Assembly: GCA_033816765.1 (NCBI GenBank) | Contig: CM066288.1 | Location: 124,001-188,000 of the forward strand | Source of the DNA: Nothopassalora personata | Lineage: Eukaryota > Ascomycota > Dothideomycetes > Mycosphaerellales > Mycosphaerellaceae | Direction of reading: 5' to 3' | Length of the DNA: 64,000 nucleotides | Part shown: positions 21,981 through 31,281 of the stretch, one piece after another | Position numbering within the stretch: the first letter of the stretch is position 1 | Layout of the letters: the number at the start of each line of letters is the position of its first letter | Position numbers and translations under genes: made by a program | Notes under the pieces: generated by a model | What the model saw: the letters and a program-made list of their open reading frames with translations, nothing else | Databases searched by the model: none | What the model was told of the DNA's origin: nothing

Positions 21981-23979
21981 CGCAGGTCGTCACGGAGCGA
22001 CGACGCTCGCTAGTGTGTTCTCGCCGCGCAGGTTCGTGTGGTGAGGGGGGTTCGGCGGTGCTATGCCGCGAGGTTGGGAGCCAGCCAGCGGGTTCGTGGA
22101 GGTGAGCTTGCTTGCGACAGGTGCGCCGCAAACGGTTTGGCCGGCACGACGGACTGCAGCCTCAGACAGGAGCGCACCACGGGTGATGGCGCAACGGTCG
22201 ATGTGCAGCGGTGGCGGGCACGCTCAGTCCTATGGTCTCCTGGCCGCCTGGAGTTTGTGCTATGGAATGGAATGGGCGATGGGCGGCAAGAGATGTCACG
22301 GTGCTGGCGGTCGCGGTCGCTTTGGAAGAGACGGAGGGAGAGCGACGCGGGAGCACCCAGCTGCTGGAACTAGTGCCTCGCACAGACGCTGTTGCTTCCG
22401 CCGCTCCTTCGTTCTTGAACGTTGCCCTTCCAATGCACAATCAATCGACGACGACTATTCAGCTTGATGCGTGCACACGGACGGTCTCGGGCATGAGCAG
22501 CACGCAAATAAGGCACACGCTGGCAAATGGGCCGTCGGTTCACGGCTTGCTGCTGCCGCCCTTCGCACTGTGGCCCATTGCCGACTCAGGTCCGTGGGAG
22601 ATTGCTCGCAAGGGTCACGATGACTTGACTCCGCTGCAGAGATAGATGACTTTCGCGATCGGGCACTGTTGCCGTGAATTGGTGATGAAGCATCTCTTGT
22701 CCACCGGCCCGCTGGCAGCACACTCATCCGGCTTCACCGTCCTCACGTGCAGGTGCTCAGCTCCGTCTGTCGCGCGCAGTGTGTCGCAAGCGCTGCATGC
22801 AAGGTACAGGGTGCTTCTGAGATGGCTGTTTCCTGCGGTGTTTCCGACGATCGACGAATCCAGTCAAACCTCATCAACTGCTGCCACGGGCAATATTTAC
22901 CCCGGAAACTATGGCTCGACTTATTTCTCGAAAGTTAATAGGCCATCTGCAAGCATGGCATCACTGTGAACCACCGCTGGGCATTGCAGCCCGCATGCAG
23001 GGGAGCGCTTACGAGGACAATGTCCACACTGGAAGCAGTTCAAGCTTTGTTGCTGCAAGACACGATGCGTTGGCACTGGTACCACTTCTGCGGGCTTATC
23101 AAAGTCCGTACTTGACTGTCTCACGTGCACCCGTCAAGTATCAGAACGGCGGCTGTAGGAGAATGTTCACAACTCGCACGGTAAAGCGAAATCCGTCTAC
23201 AGCAGGATCTGACTGTCGTTGCGTCGCGCTGCACGTCGGGCAACTCTTCTACTGAGACCTTCCGAAGACGAGATCTCAAAGCCTGATCTTTGATGTTGGG
23301 GAGGGAAGCAGGCGACGGACAGCAGGCGACGAGTCTGTCGAAGTTTCGTCAATGGTTGCAAGGCTGGGACGAAAGTAGATCCAGATGTCGACGGCGATGC
23401 AGATGCGATGGTAGCAGAAGTGGGAAGGGGAGGTCGGGTATATCGACCGCTGGAAAGTGCTGTGGCTACTCTCGACCTTGTCAACCGTTGCTGACGTGGG
23501 ACACGCACTCTGCAGCACTCGAATGGTGAAAAGAGCCATGTAATGGTGTCGCTATTACCGCCTCTTGTGGTCGCACTTCGTGGAGCAGTTCAAAGGAAGA
23601 GACTTGGCACTCGTGGGAGTGTACGTGGGAGAATAACATCGCTTTCAACGCCGTCTTTACTGACTTCAAAGGTCGCTAGGTACATTACCTTACGCGAACA
23701 TATGTCCCTGAGGTCGTGGTCTTCTTCTCAGGTGACTGGAGTTGCGATGGTAGTGGCTTGGTACAGGGAGTGCGCAAGGGTTGTCTCGGAACTTGATGGT
23801 CAACCTGATCGAAGGCTCGATTTCATATCTTTTGCAGCTGCATATCTCGGACTCGCGTCCTATATCGCCGCTTGTCGTTTCAGCAATCACCGTCCTTTGA
23901 ACGCCATGCCTGATTGTGCCTCATCCCTACTGCCACATACAGCCTTCGCCTTCCCCATGCTCGACCATCAAATGCGCGT
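21981..23979. other. Intergenic, 2 kb without a recognisable gene
   Basis: GC-rich stretch between the G beta start and the 3' end of the S29 gene, both on the minus strand. It contains many short overlapping frames with no protein-like composition and no homology I recognise. It most likely holds a long promoter or 5' leader of the G beta gene. Confidence 0.45.
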
Positions 23980-24332
23980 TTACCGGTGCTGGATCCCTCG
24001 TTAGCACGACGACCCCCAGCCACTCTCCCAGAAAAGGCCATACCTTGGTGAAACCGATGTCGCTGGACTTCTCGCGGAAGCATTGGCGGCAGATGTTGAG
24101 GCCGTACTTGCGGATGAGACCGGCCTTGTGGGTGCAGACACGGCTAGCAGCCTGTCAGTGTATTGCCCTACATTTCGACCACCATATTTCTCCCAAGATC
24201 GACGTTGTAGACATACCATTCTCTTGCTCCCTTTCCATAGCTGCGTGGGCGCGAGTACCAGACGCTCTGCGATTTGTCAGTATGCGTCCCACCATCTTCG
24301 TGATCTCGGGCGCGTTATACCTCGTGCGACAT
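23980..24332 (-). CDS. RPS29: 40S ribosomal protein S29 (uS14)
   Basis: Small zinc-binding protein of the 40S head. The gene is too fragmented to show as one frame. Exons are 24332..24321 (MSHE), 24266..24217 ([16 protein letters not shown]), 24143..24044 ([20 protein letters not shown] through GFTK) and 23988..23980 (HR, stop), giving exactly 56 aa, the family length. The four zinc-ligand cysteines of the CRVC...CRQC pattern are present. All introns have GT/AG ends (GTATAA, GTATGT, GTATGG donors), and the last has a GCTAAC branch site. The first exon is 12 bases and the last 9 bases. It is divergent from the DUF4604 gene. Very confident. Confidence 0.95.
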
Positions 24333-24567
24333 GATTGCGGTAGTCTTTCGGTGGGTTTGTCGAAAGTGGTGGTGCTTGTCGTGCTGTCGCGATGCTTTTT
24401 ACGGTGCCTGCGATGTCAATTTGGAAGAGGTGGATTTGAGCTTGGCGAGAGCAGGTGCGGGCTCGGCTCACGCCGCATTTAGCGCGCCCGCACTTTCCTA
24501 CACTACGCTTCAAAACCTCACTGCAAACTTTCAAGGTCATGTGTGCCGACTATCGATACCAGTGGAC
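24333..24567. promoter_or_regulatory. Divergent promoter RPS29 / DUF4604 gene
   Basis: 235 bp between the two ATGs. By position it holds a strongly expressed ribosomal protein promoter. No individual motif is assigned. Confidence 0.5.
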
Positions 24568-25095
24568 ATGTCAGACAGAAAGATCAAGTCGAAGGATCTG
24601 AGTTACGACTCTTCTTTGCCGCCCTTCCTGCAGCGACTGCATGATCAGAATGCTGGTTGCGGTGACACGGACCGCCATGAGAGGGCAATTGCCAGACCAA
24701 AAAAGGTCAAAACCGAGGACGATGGGCCGACAATAGTGGACAACAGCGGCGAGACTCTGTCCAGAGCTGAGTTTGAGAAGCTCACTGCGGGTACTGCGCC
24801 AAAGGATGATGCGCCTGGAGTGACAGGCAATATCGACCCAAATGCAGAGCCGAAAGTCTCGGGCGCGTTGCCATCGGAAGAGCAGTCAGTCTCGACCGCC
24901 ACATCAGGCGCCTATCGAACGGAGCAGAATATGACTGACGGCGCCACCCAGAAGAAGCGTAAGCTAGGAAAGGCCATTGGCGAGGACACCGAGGAGTCGA
25001 AAAGCGAAGATGCTTCTATCACCAAAAGCGTTAAGAAGGTCAAGAAAAAGGCAAAGCCTGTCAAACTAGCCTTCGGTGACGACGAAGAGACTTGA
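24568..25095 (+). CDS. DUF4604 family protein (KIAA1143-like)
   Basis: 175 aa, hydrophilic and Lys/Glu/Asp rich. It opens MSDRKIKSKDLSYDSSLPPFL, the conserved DUF4604 start where a short N-terminal block precedes a disordered region. Conserved pieces follow in order: KKVKTEDDGPTIVD near residue 45, TLSRAEFEKL near 63, KKRKLGKAIGED near 130, and a basic stretch ending LAFGDDEET. The KKRK and KKVKKKAK runs look like nuclear localisation signals. The frame is open upstream to 24331, but that part overlaps the S29 promoter and lacks conservation, so 24568 is chosen as start. Molecular function is unknown; animal relatives are uncharacterised. Confidence 0.8.
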   Translation: MSDRKIKSKDLSYDSSLPPFLQRLHDQNAGCGDTDRHERAIARPKKVKTEDDGPTIVDNSGETLSRAEFEKLTAGTAPKDDAPGVTGNIDPNAEPKVSGALPSEEQSVSTATSGAYRTEQNMTDGATQKKRKLGKAIGEDTEESKSEDASITKSVKKVKKKAKPVKLAFGDDEET

Positions 25096-26640
25096 GATGC
25101 CGTCATGAAGAGACTTTCCCTACCACTAAGAGGCTATCCAACGCCGACTTCACTCTTTCGAGGCATAGATCCAGGTGAGTCAAATCAGCTTCTAAGATGA
25201 TTTCGAGGATGATAATTTACATATTGGAGCTGTCCTACACTCACTTCGGTGGGGTCTGAGGAAGCAAACTATACGCAAAAATACTGAAGAAAGCAAAACA
25301 CATTTCACCATTCATAAGCCTCTCAAAAATGCAATGCCTGACCTTGATGCAACAGATATCTGCATGGTGGCGCGGACTCATCGTGCCGACCTGATGAGAA
25401 CGGCCTTGAGCTTTCGTTGGGCCTCTTTCGTCTCGAAAACACCAACGATGCGTTGCAGACAATGCAGGTGCTAATAGTCATTGATTGGATCGCGGACCTC
25501 TACTCCAAGCTGGACATCGAAGACTGGGAAAGCATTCCCTTGCCCTGAACGTCGGGAAAATCGGTCTTGTCAAAAGACTGGCCCTCGAGACAAGAATCCT
25601 GGTCGCCGGCTGTATTGGCTCAGGCTGTCGGTACCGGTAGGCCATCCGCGAATCTGCCTCAAAGCAATGGCCGTTGGCCGCAGCGCTGCAACGAAGAGCG
25701 TTTCACAGGCTCATTCATTTGCTCGATCGGACTTTCCTGCGATGACAGAAGCATCATAAGCGCAACATGGTCAAATGTTACCGCTCGGTCATCGCTGCCG
25801 CCTAACCCGAAGAGCTGTGGTCCGCTGGCATCAATGTGCCTTTAATAAGGCGTGATAGAGTTTTAGACCTGCACGAGCATGGACAAAGTTGTCCTGCAGC
25901 CCCACAAGATGTTGAATCGACCATCTCCAGTCGCTACCTGCCGCCTTCGCACACGGATCTTTATTTCAGTCCTCAGAGGACTTCGGCCCGTCGTCAACCT
26001 TGGATCTGTGTTGATCAGACGGTGACGAAGAGCGTCACGCCGCGGAACAGCACATCGACATCCAAAGGAGTCGTTTGCTCAAAGACAATCGGCCAGCATG
26101 GTATCCGCGTTTCACAAGTGTTGCAACAGTAGATCAGGCACAAAGTTCTAAAGCAACGTGCTTCGTTGAAGCAGCAAGAACATTCACCAACCGAAAACGC
26201 GAGCAATCATCTAATAAGGAAACTCAGAGATGGCTGCTCTACAGATTTTCACTTATTCGCGGGCCGCCTGATTGAACAAGCGTCTATACGAAAGCCTGGC
26301 CTACATTCGCAGAGCAATGTGTGCGACCAGAGACGTTGTGATACATCTTCTGGTCCAACTATCGCTGGCGGATCTTGCTCTTGGTCGATGGCGCATCAAT
26401 CGTCTCGACATGAGTTGCAGCTTGGCAGGTCATGCTGACCATTTGGCCAGTTAGGGCAATGGTCGCGGATGTGCGAACAATACCTAAGCTCTACCTGATG
26501 TGTCAGCACCCAGCCGTTGAGACATCTAGCACTCTTTGATTTTCAGCCTGTAGATTCTCTGGCTTAATCCTTCTTGTACTTTTGGGTCAAAGCTGACGTC
26601 TAACCACCTGTACTAAGGCACACCTTCCGCAGTCGGTCGA
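25096..26640. other. Intergenic / probable decayed sequence
   Basis: 1.5 kb between the DUF4604 gene and the AMP-binding remnant. It has only short frames. It may include eroded upstream parts of the AMP-binding gene, but I could not recognise any adenylation core motif here. Confidence 0.35.
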
Positions 26641-26660
26641 ACAGCTTGACCTGCTGTGCT

Positions 26661-27214
26661 CATATAGGTCCGCAAAATAAGCTACGGGTCCGAGATCCAG
26701 ATACGGGCCAGACGATGAAGCGGAACGAGGCTGCTGCACACTGTTTTTGCAGTTCCAAATTCATCAAAGAGCTATCTCGAACGCCAGAAAAGATGCTTTC
26801 TTTGAACATGAGCAAGGTCGGTGGTTCCGGACTGGAGATAATGCTACGATCAATGAGAATGGCGTGGTGTACATCCTTGGTCATATCAAGAGTATCATCA
26901 AGCGCTCTGGTGTACCAATCACGCCAGCGGCGCTAGAAAACTGCATCTCGAGCTTTACTGGCAGTACGACATCCGTCCTAGCATATCCTCATCCCACCTT
27001 AGGCCAGGAACCTCTTGTTATAGTGCAAGATCTAGACGGCAAGACCGACCATGGGATTCGAGAAGAGATCTTGCGCATGTTCGGTAAAGACTACGCACTC
27101 GGACCAGTGATGACGTTGGATCAATTGGATCTGACAGCATTCCCACTCAACGCCACTGGCAAGATCATGAAAGCAGAAGAACTCTTGAAATGTGCGCAGA
27201 GCCTCTCGCAGTGA
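26661..27214 (+). pseudogene. 3' remnant of an AMP-binding (acyl-CoA synthetase-like) gene
   Basis: C-terminal half of an ANL-superfamily adenylating enzyme. In one frame IGPQNKLRVRDPDTGQTMKR is readable (from about 26661). It then breaks near 26730–26750, and the next frame continues with GRWFRTGDNATINENGVV (A7 region), GHIKSIIKRSGVPI (A8 region) and PLNATGKIMK (A10-like, with the catalytic-type Lys). The N-terminal ATP-binding half (A3–A5 motifs) is not recognisable upstream. A frameshift plus a missing 5' half indicate a pseudogene. The 3' part is still open for 155 codons, so decay may be recent. A gene with unusual introns is the less likely alternative. Confidence 0.72.
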
Positions 27215-27347
27215 GTCAGGAGACAGGCGCGATATTGTACAATGCTGAGACCATCAGCACGGCTTCCGTAGAATAGTACGTGGGTATCTGGTTATGCCCC
27301 CAGGACGCCTCGCTAAATTTGATTACACAAACGGTCCAAACCATCCT

Positions 27348-29213
27348 CTACTTCAAGATCTCCTCCCAGTCAGGCGTCACTATGAACTTGCCTCTGATCT
27401 GTCCCATACCCAAGCCTCTGGCGCTCAGATCGCGGGTGTCGATGGGAGGATCGTCCTCCTTCTTTGGCTTCAAGTCGGGCAGCTCGCCGATCATCACATT
27501 TTGCAGGAACGTAGCATCTGCGCCCTTAGCTACCACAAAAGGTGTGCCGCCCCAGTCCAGAGTCGCTTTGCCAGATTTGTGTATGCGTAGCTTGCCGACC
27601 GAGCCCGAGGGAAGCTTCGGTTGATTGTACGAGGTGTCGTCATCTTTGATCTCGACGGGCTCCTTGTCGACGTCCATATGTTCCTCGCCGGGTTGGGCGT
27701 CCACGATTGTCTCGGGGTCTGGCTTCACGAGCACCGGCTTGAGGCTGGGAAGAATAGGCGGCAACTGAAACAGATAGACGTGCTGTTCTCTTTCTGTCTG
27801 GACCTGCTTCGCTCTCTCGATCGCCGGAGTGCTCTCTGGCATAGCGGTGTCGCCATCAGCATCCGGAGGTACTAGTGCTGACGGCGGCACGAGTGCACCG
27901 AGCTCTTTGCGGAGCTGCCTCATATCTTCTTGCAATCGATCCCACTCATCCTTCTCGGCTTGCGTTTGGAAGCGCGGTGGCGTTGCAAAGATGAAATCTT
28001 CATCGTCCTGATGAACAGCATCGACACTGGCTCTGACCTTGTCCTTGGCTTTTCTCCGGCTTTCAGGTGGAGATACTGGGCTTTGCAGTATCGGGTCTGT
28101 GGAACGGACTGGTTCTGGGGTAGTAGGCATTGTCTGGTGTTCATCGTCTGTGGGCTCTTCCTTGATCTGCGTTTCGCCGTCTGTGTCGGATGAGCTGTAC
28201 GCCGTGGGCCTTTTCGACTTCTGAGTAGCACCCGTGACCACAACATCCTTTGCTCTCTGCTTGCTTTTCTTCTTGTCATCCATGCCATCGGCTTGATCAC
28301 TGCTGTCAAAGAGTCCCTCATCTTCAGCACTAAATCCTACCATCCTGTCCCTGTGCGGAACACGGGACAGCCGAACTGGTGCCATAGCATTACTCTGATT
28401 CTCCTCTGCCTCTAGGTCAATGACCTGCAGTCGATCGATATCCGCCTTTGGGCCTTGATTCTTCGTCTCGTCATCGTCGCTGGAGATGTAGCCCCCATCT
28501 TCTGCCTTGATATGCATGCCACCCATACTCGAGCTCATTCCAGGTTCGGCCTTGATTCCCGAACCTCGTCCCATTCCAGATGATCGTCCTTCACCGCTGT
28601 ACCTCGAGCCACCGCCAGAACCTGACCCTCCGCCTCCACTAAATGGTCCGCCTCCGCCTCCTCCACCGCCAGAGTAGCCAGTTCGTCGAGAAGCAGCATC
28701 ATGAGCTGCCTGACCTCCACTGAAAGGTCCGCTGGGTACAGCTTCTTCTCGTTGTCGATTCGAGTCAGCCATGTGGCCTCCTCTTCCCCGTCCTCGCCCT
28801 CGTCCACCGCGACCCCGCTCGCCGCCGCCTCTGCCATATCCAAAACGCTTTGCCTCACGTGCGCTTCTCTTCGCCTCTTCAGCTGCAGCGGCAGCCTCTG
28901 CCGACTTCTTCTTCGCTTCTGCTTGCTCGAGCTCTTGACGTGCAGTCTGTGATCGTCTCCCCACGTACTTCGGCTTTGGTATCACACCACCTCGACCGCG
29001 TGCTGCAGGCGAGGGCCGCGCCGAGGCCGGTCGTCCTGGCGCTGGCGTACTAGCAGATGCTGATTGCGTGGGTGCGTCGTTGTTTGGCGATCGCGCTGTC
29101 TGTTCAGATCCTGCCGCATTCTGCTGATTAGGCGTCGCGTCGCCATTGGCAGGCGTCCCTGATGTTGGTGGCATGCTCAAAATATGTGTTATCGGTCCAT
29201 TGGGTCTTGTCAT
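27348..29213 (-). CDS. RPC53: RNA polymerase III subunit RPC53/RPC4
   Basis: Pol III-specific subunit that with Rpc37 supports termination and reinitiation on tRNA and 5S genes. 621 aa from the first ATG; a second ATG at 29174 (MPPTSGTPANGD) is an equally good start, giving 608 aa. The C-terminal RPC4 domain is clear: QLPPILPSLKPVL near 500, GSVGKLRIHKSGKATLDWGG near 535, and FIVTPDWEEILK at the end. The N-terminal half is disordered and contains GVIPKPKYVGRRSQTAR, a typical RPC4 element, then an unusually long Gly/Arg-rich stretch (about residues 124–220) with GRGRGRGRGG and two GPFSGG repeats. Single exon. The family call is firm. Confidence 0.9.
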   Translation of the reverse strand: MTRPNGPITHILSMPPTSGTPANGDATPNQQNAAGSEQTARSPNNDAPTQSASASTPAPGRPASARPSPAARGRGGVIPKPKYVGRRSQTARQELEQAEAKKKSAEAAAAAEEAKRSAREAKRFGYGRGGGERGRGGRGRGRGRGGHMADSNRQREEAVPSGPFSGGQAAHDAASRRTGYSGGGGGGGGPFSGGGGSGSGGGSRYSGEGRSSGMGRGSGIKAEPGMSSSMGGMHIKAEDGGYISSDDDETKNQGPKADIDRLQVIDLEAEENQSNAMAPVRLSRVPHRDRMVGFSAEDEGLFDSSDQADGMDDKKKSKQRAKDVVVTGATQKSKRPTAYSSSDTDGETQIKEEPTDDEHQTMPTTPEPVRSTDPILQSPVSPPESRRKAKDKVRASVDAVHQDDEDFIFATPPRFQTQAEKDEWDRLQEDMRQLRKELGALVPPSALVPPDADGDTAMPESTPAIERAKQVQTEREQHVYLFQLPPILPSLKPVLVKPDPETIVDAQPGEEHMDVDKEPVEIKDDDTSYNQPKLPSGSVGKLRIHKSGKATLDWGGTPFVVAKGADATFLQNVMIGELPDLKPKKEDDPPIDTRDLSARGLGMGQIRGKFIVTPDWEEILK

Positions 29214-29457
29214 GTGAGTTCAATGTCCAAGTCAAAAAAGTTAAGATCTACTCAAGATGTCCTGCCCCACCAGTGGACAAAGTTCGGCCACGCTTGTGAT
29301 AAGATGTGCGCCTGAGGCAGCAAGGCGGTGCCATTGATTTGTTTGTTGAGGCTTTCATACTGCTACATAATGTAATGCCAATCTTGACGTGGGCCGTCTC
29401 ATACCGACGCCACGCTTTGCCTGCCATGCCTTTATGAATCTGTCGATATCCTGAGCC

Positions 29458-31021
29458 TCACAAGTCGATCCAGAACTTTTCTCGCACAACGCCACCATAG
29501 ATGTAAAAGACCAGAGGCGCCGGCGCGATGGCAACAGATAGAAACCCGAATACCGATATACCCCAGCCGTAACCCAGGCTATCGAATATGCTTGGAGCAA
29601 ACAAGGGCACTACGCCTCCAACTACACTTCGGAATACAGCACCTGCAGCTATAGCACTGGCCGCGTATTTCTCGAAACAATCAATATAGTAGTTGGTTGT
29701 GCAATTGAGGATGGCGACTTGTCCAATGCCGTAGAAGAAGGTCGCAATTATAGGGACGTACCACGGCTTGTGCGTTTGCACTGTCCAAGCGAACCAGAAA
29801 AGTGATACTGGGATGAACACGGCTCCGATGTTCGCCAGAGGCAGGCGGTACTCTGGAAATGCTTTTCCGTTGTTGCGCGCCTTGAGGCGTTTGTAAGTTG
29901 TGTCGATGCGTGGAACCAAAAACCAGACTGCAAACAGGAATCCGAGACCAGGTCCCAGGTAAAGCAGGCCAACTTGCTCCGTGTTAAAGCCGTACTCGCC
30001 TTGAAAGATCGGCTGCATGTTAGTGTATATGCTGTAGGTAGTACCGAAGAGGATAGCTTGATATACGCTCATCGTGAAGACTATCGGCTGCATCAGAATC
30101 CGCAGTGGTCTCGTCAAGGAGTATCGAAGCTTGATGTAAAGTGGCCGCGTGTCTTCGCCCTCAAAGCGATACTTGTTCGTGGTCTGTTCCTCGCTCTCGC
30201 GTCGTTCTCTGCGCTTTGCGAGAATCGCAGATGGGTAGGTCTCCTTGAGCAGGAAGTAAGCAGCAGTCACATTGACAGTGCAGACGATGGTCAGAATCCA
30301 GAATATCCATCGCCAGTCCAGTCTCTGCACAATCAAGCCCCCGAACAAGGGACCAAGTGTGGGACCAAGCAGGGGTCCCAACAAGTACCAACCAAAAACT
30401 CCAGCACGTTCCTCTGGTACGAACATGTCGCTTAATGAGCCGCCGCCGTTCGCAATGCCCACAGATCCGAAGAAGCCAGAGAGGGTCCTCATACTGATCA
30501 GCGTCGCGATATTTGGGCTAAGAGCAGAGGGTATTTGTAGGACAGCAAATATGCCGAAGCATACTAAGTACATGACACGACGTCCGAATGTCTCGCTGAG
30601 GGGCGCCTGGGACACGTTTGTGAGCATATATCCCTTATACTGAACGCAGGGCACCTACCAGAATTAAAGGCCCAATCCCAAGCATGACTACAAAACCTGT
30701 TGTACATGCAATCACCATGTCGGTATCCGTGTCCAGCCCTTCTGCTATTTGGTCGATTCCTGGCGTAAACATGCTGCTCGCCAATGGCGATAAAATCGAC
30801 ATCGCTGCAATGACGGCGACATTCAGCATCTTTGTCGAATACTTCCAGTTCCTCGGGTTGCCCTTATCATCATCACTGAACTGTAGTAGCTTTCTGCTGT
30901 CGCCTCCCTCACCACCGTCGAGAGGACCTTCTCGCTCGTTACCCAAGAGAGGCTCCCTCTCACGGTCATCATCATTCCTCCCTCGGCCTTGGTGATGCCT
31001 GTTCTCGTCGTCTGCCGCCAT
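29458..31021 (-). CDS. MFS transporter, DHA1 drug:H+ antiporter type
   Basis: Predicted 503 aa plasma-membrane transporter. Exons 31021..30659 and 30606..29458 are joined across a 52-base intron (GTAGGT donor, CCCAG acceptor). The join gives GPLILAPLSETFGRR, the conserved loop 2–3 motif of fungal multidrug MFS proteins. The hydrophilic N-terminus has the family block GNPRNWKYSTKML before TM1. The motif C-like GWYLLGPLLGPTLGPLFGG lies in TM5. About 12 hydrophobic segments are seen in total. The start is taken at MAADDENRHHQ (31021); a longer in-frame ATG at 31156 is less likely. The substrate cannot be read from sequence. It is divergent from TRM3, with no secondary-metabolite genes adjacent. 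Confidence 0.87.
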
Positions 31022-31281
31022 GTTGTGTGGATCGACAGTAGTGGCTGAGATGCAAAAGACAAGGAAACATTTCAGAGCGATACTTACGATATTTCGGCCA
31101 CGCGACCCTCGGACGCGGCTCTTACACATGTAGATCGAATGATGACGATGCTTCAAGCGTCGAAAGAAAGTTCAGGGTCAATTAGTTCCAGCAGAAGCAT
31201 TGGCCACAACGCTAAAGCAAGGGTCGTCATCTCACCACTCGTCCGTCATTCACTTCATCTTGCAATGCCAACCGACAACTC
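31022..31281. promoter_or_regulatory. Divergent promoter MFS / TRM3
   Basis: 260 bp between the two start codons, so both promoters must lie here. No distinct motif is assigned. Confidence 0.4.

Noticed and set aside
23916..24482. 188-codon plus-strand frame
   Set aside because: Lies antisense to the S29 exons, whose spliced product is an exact family match.
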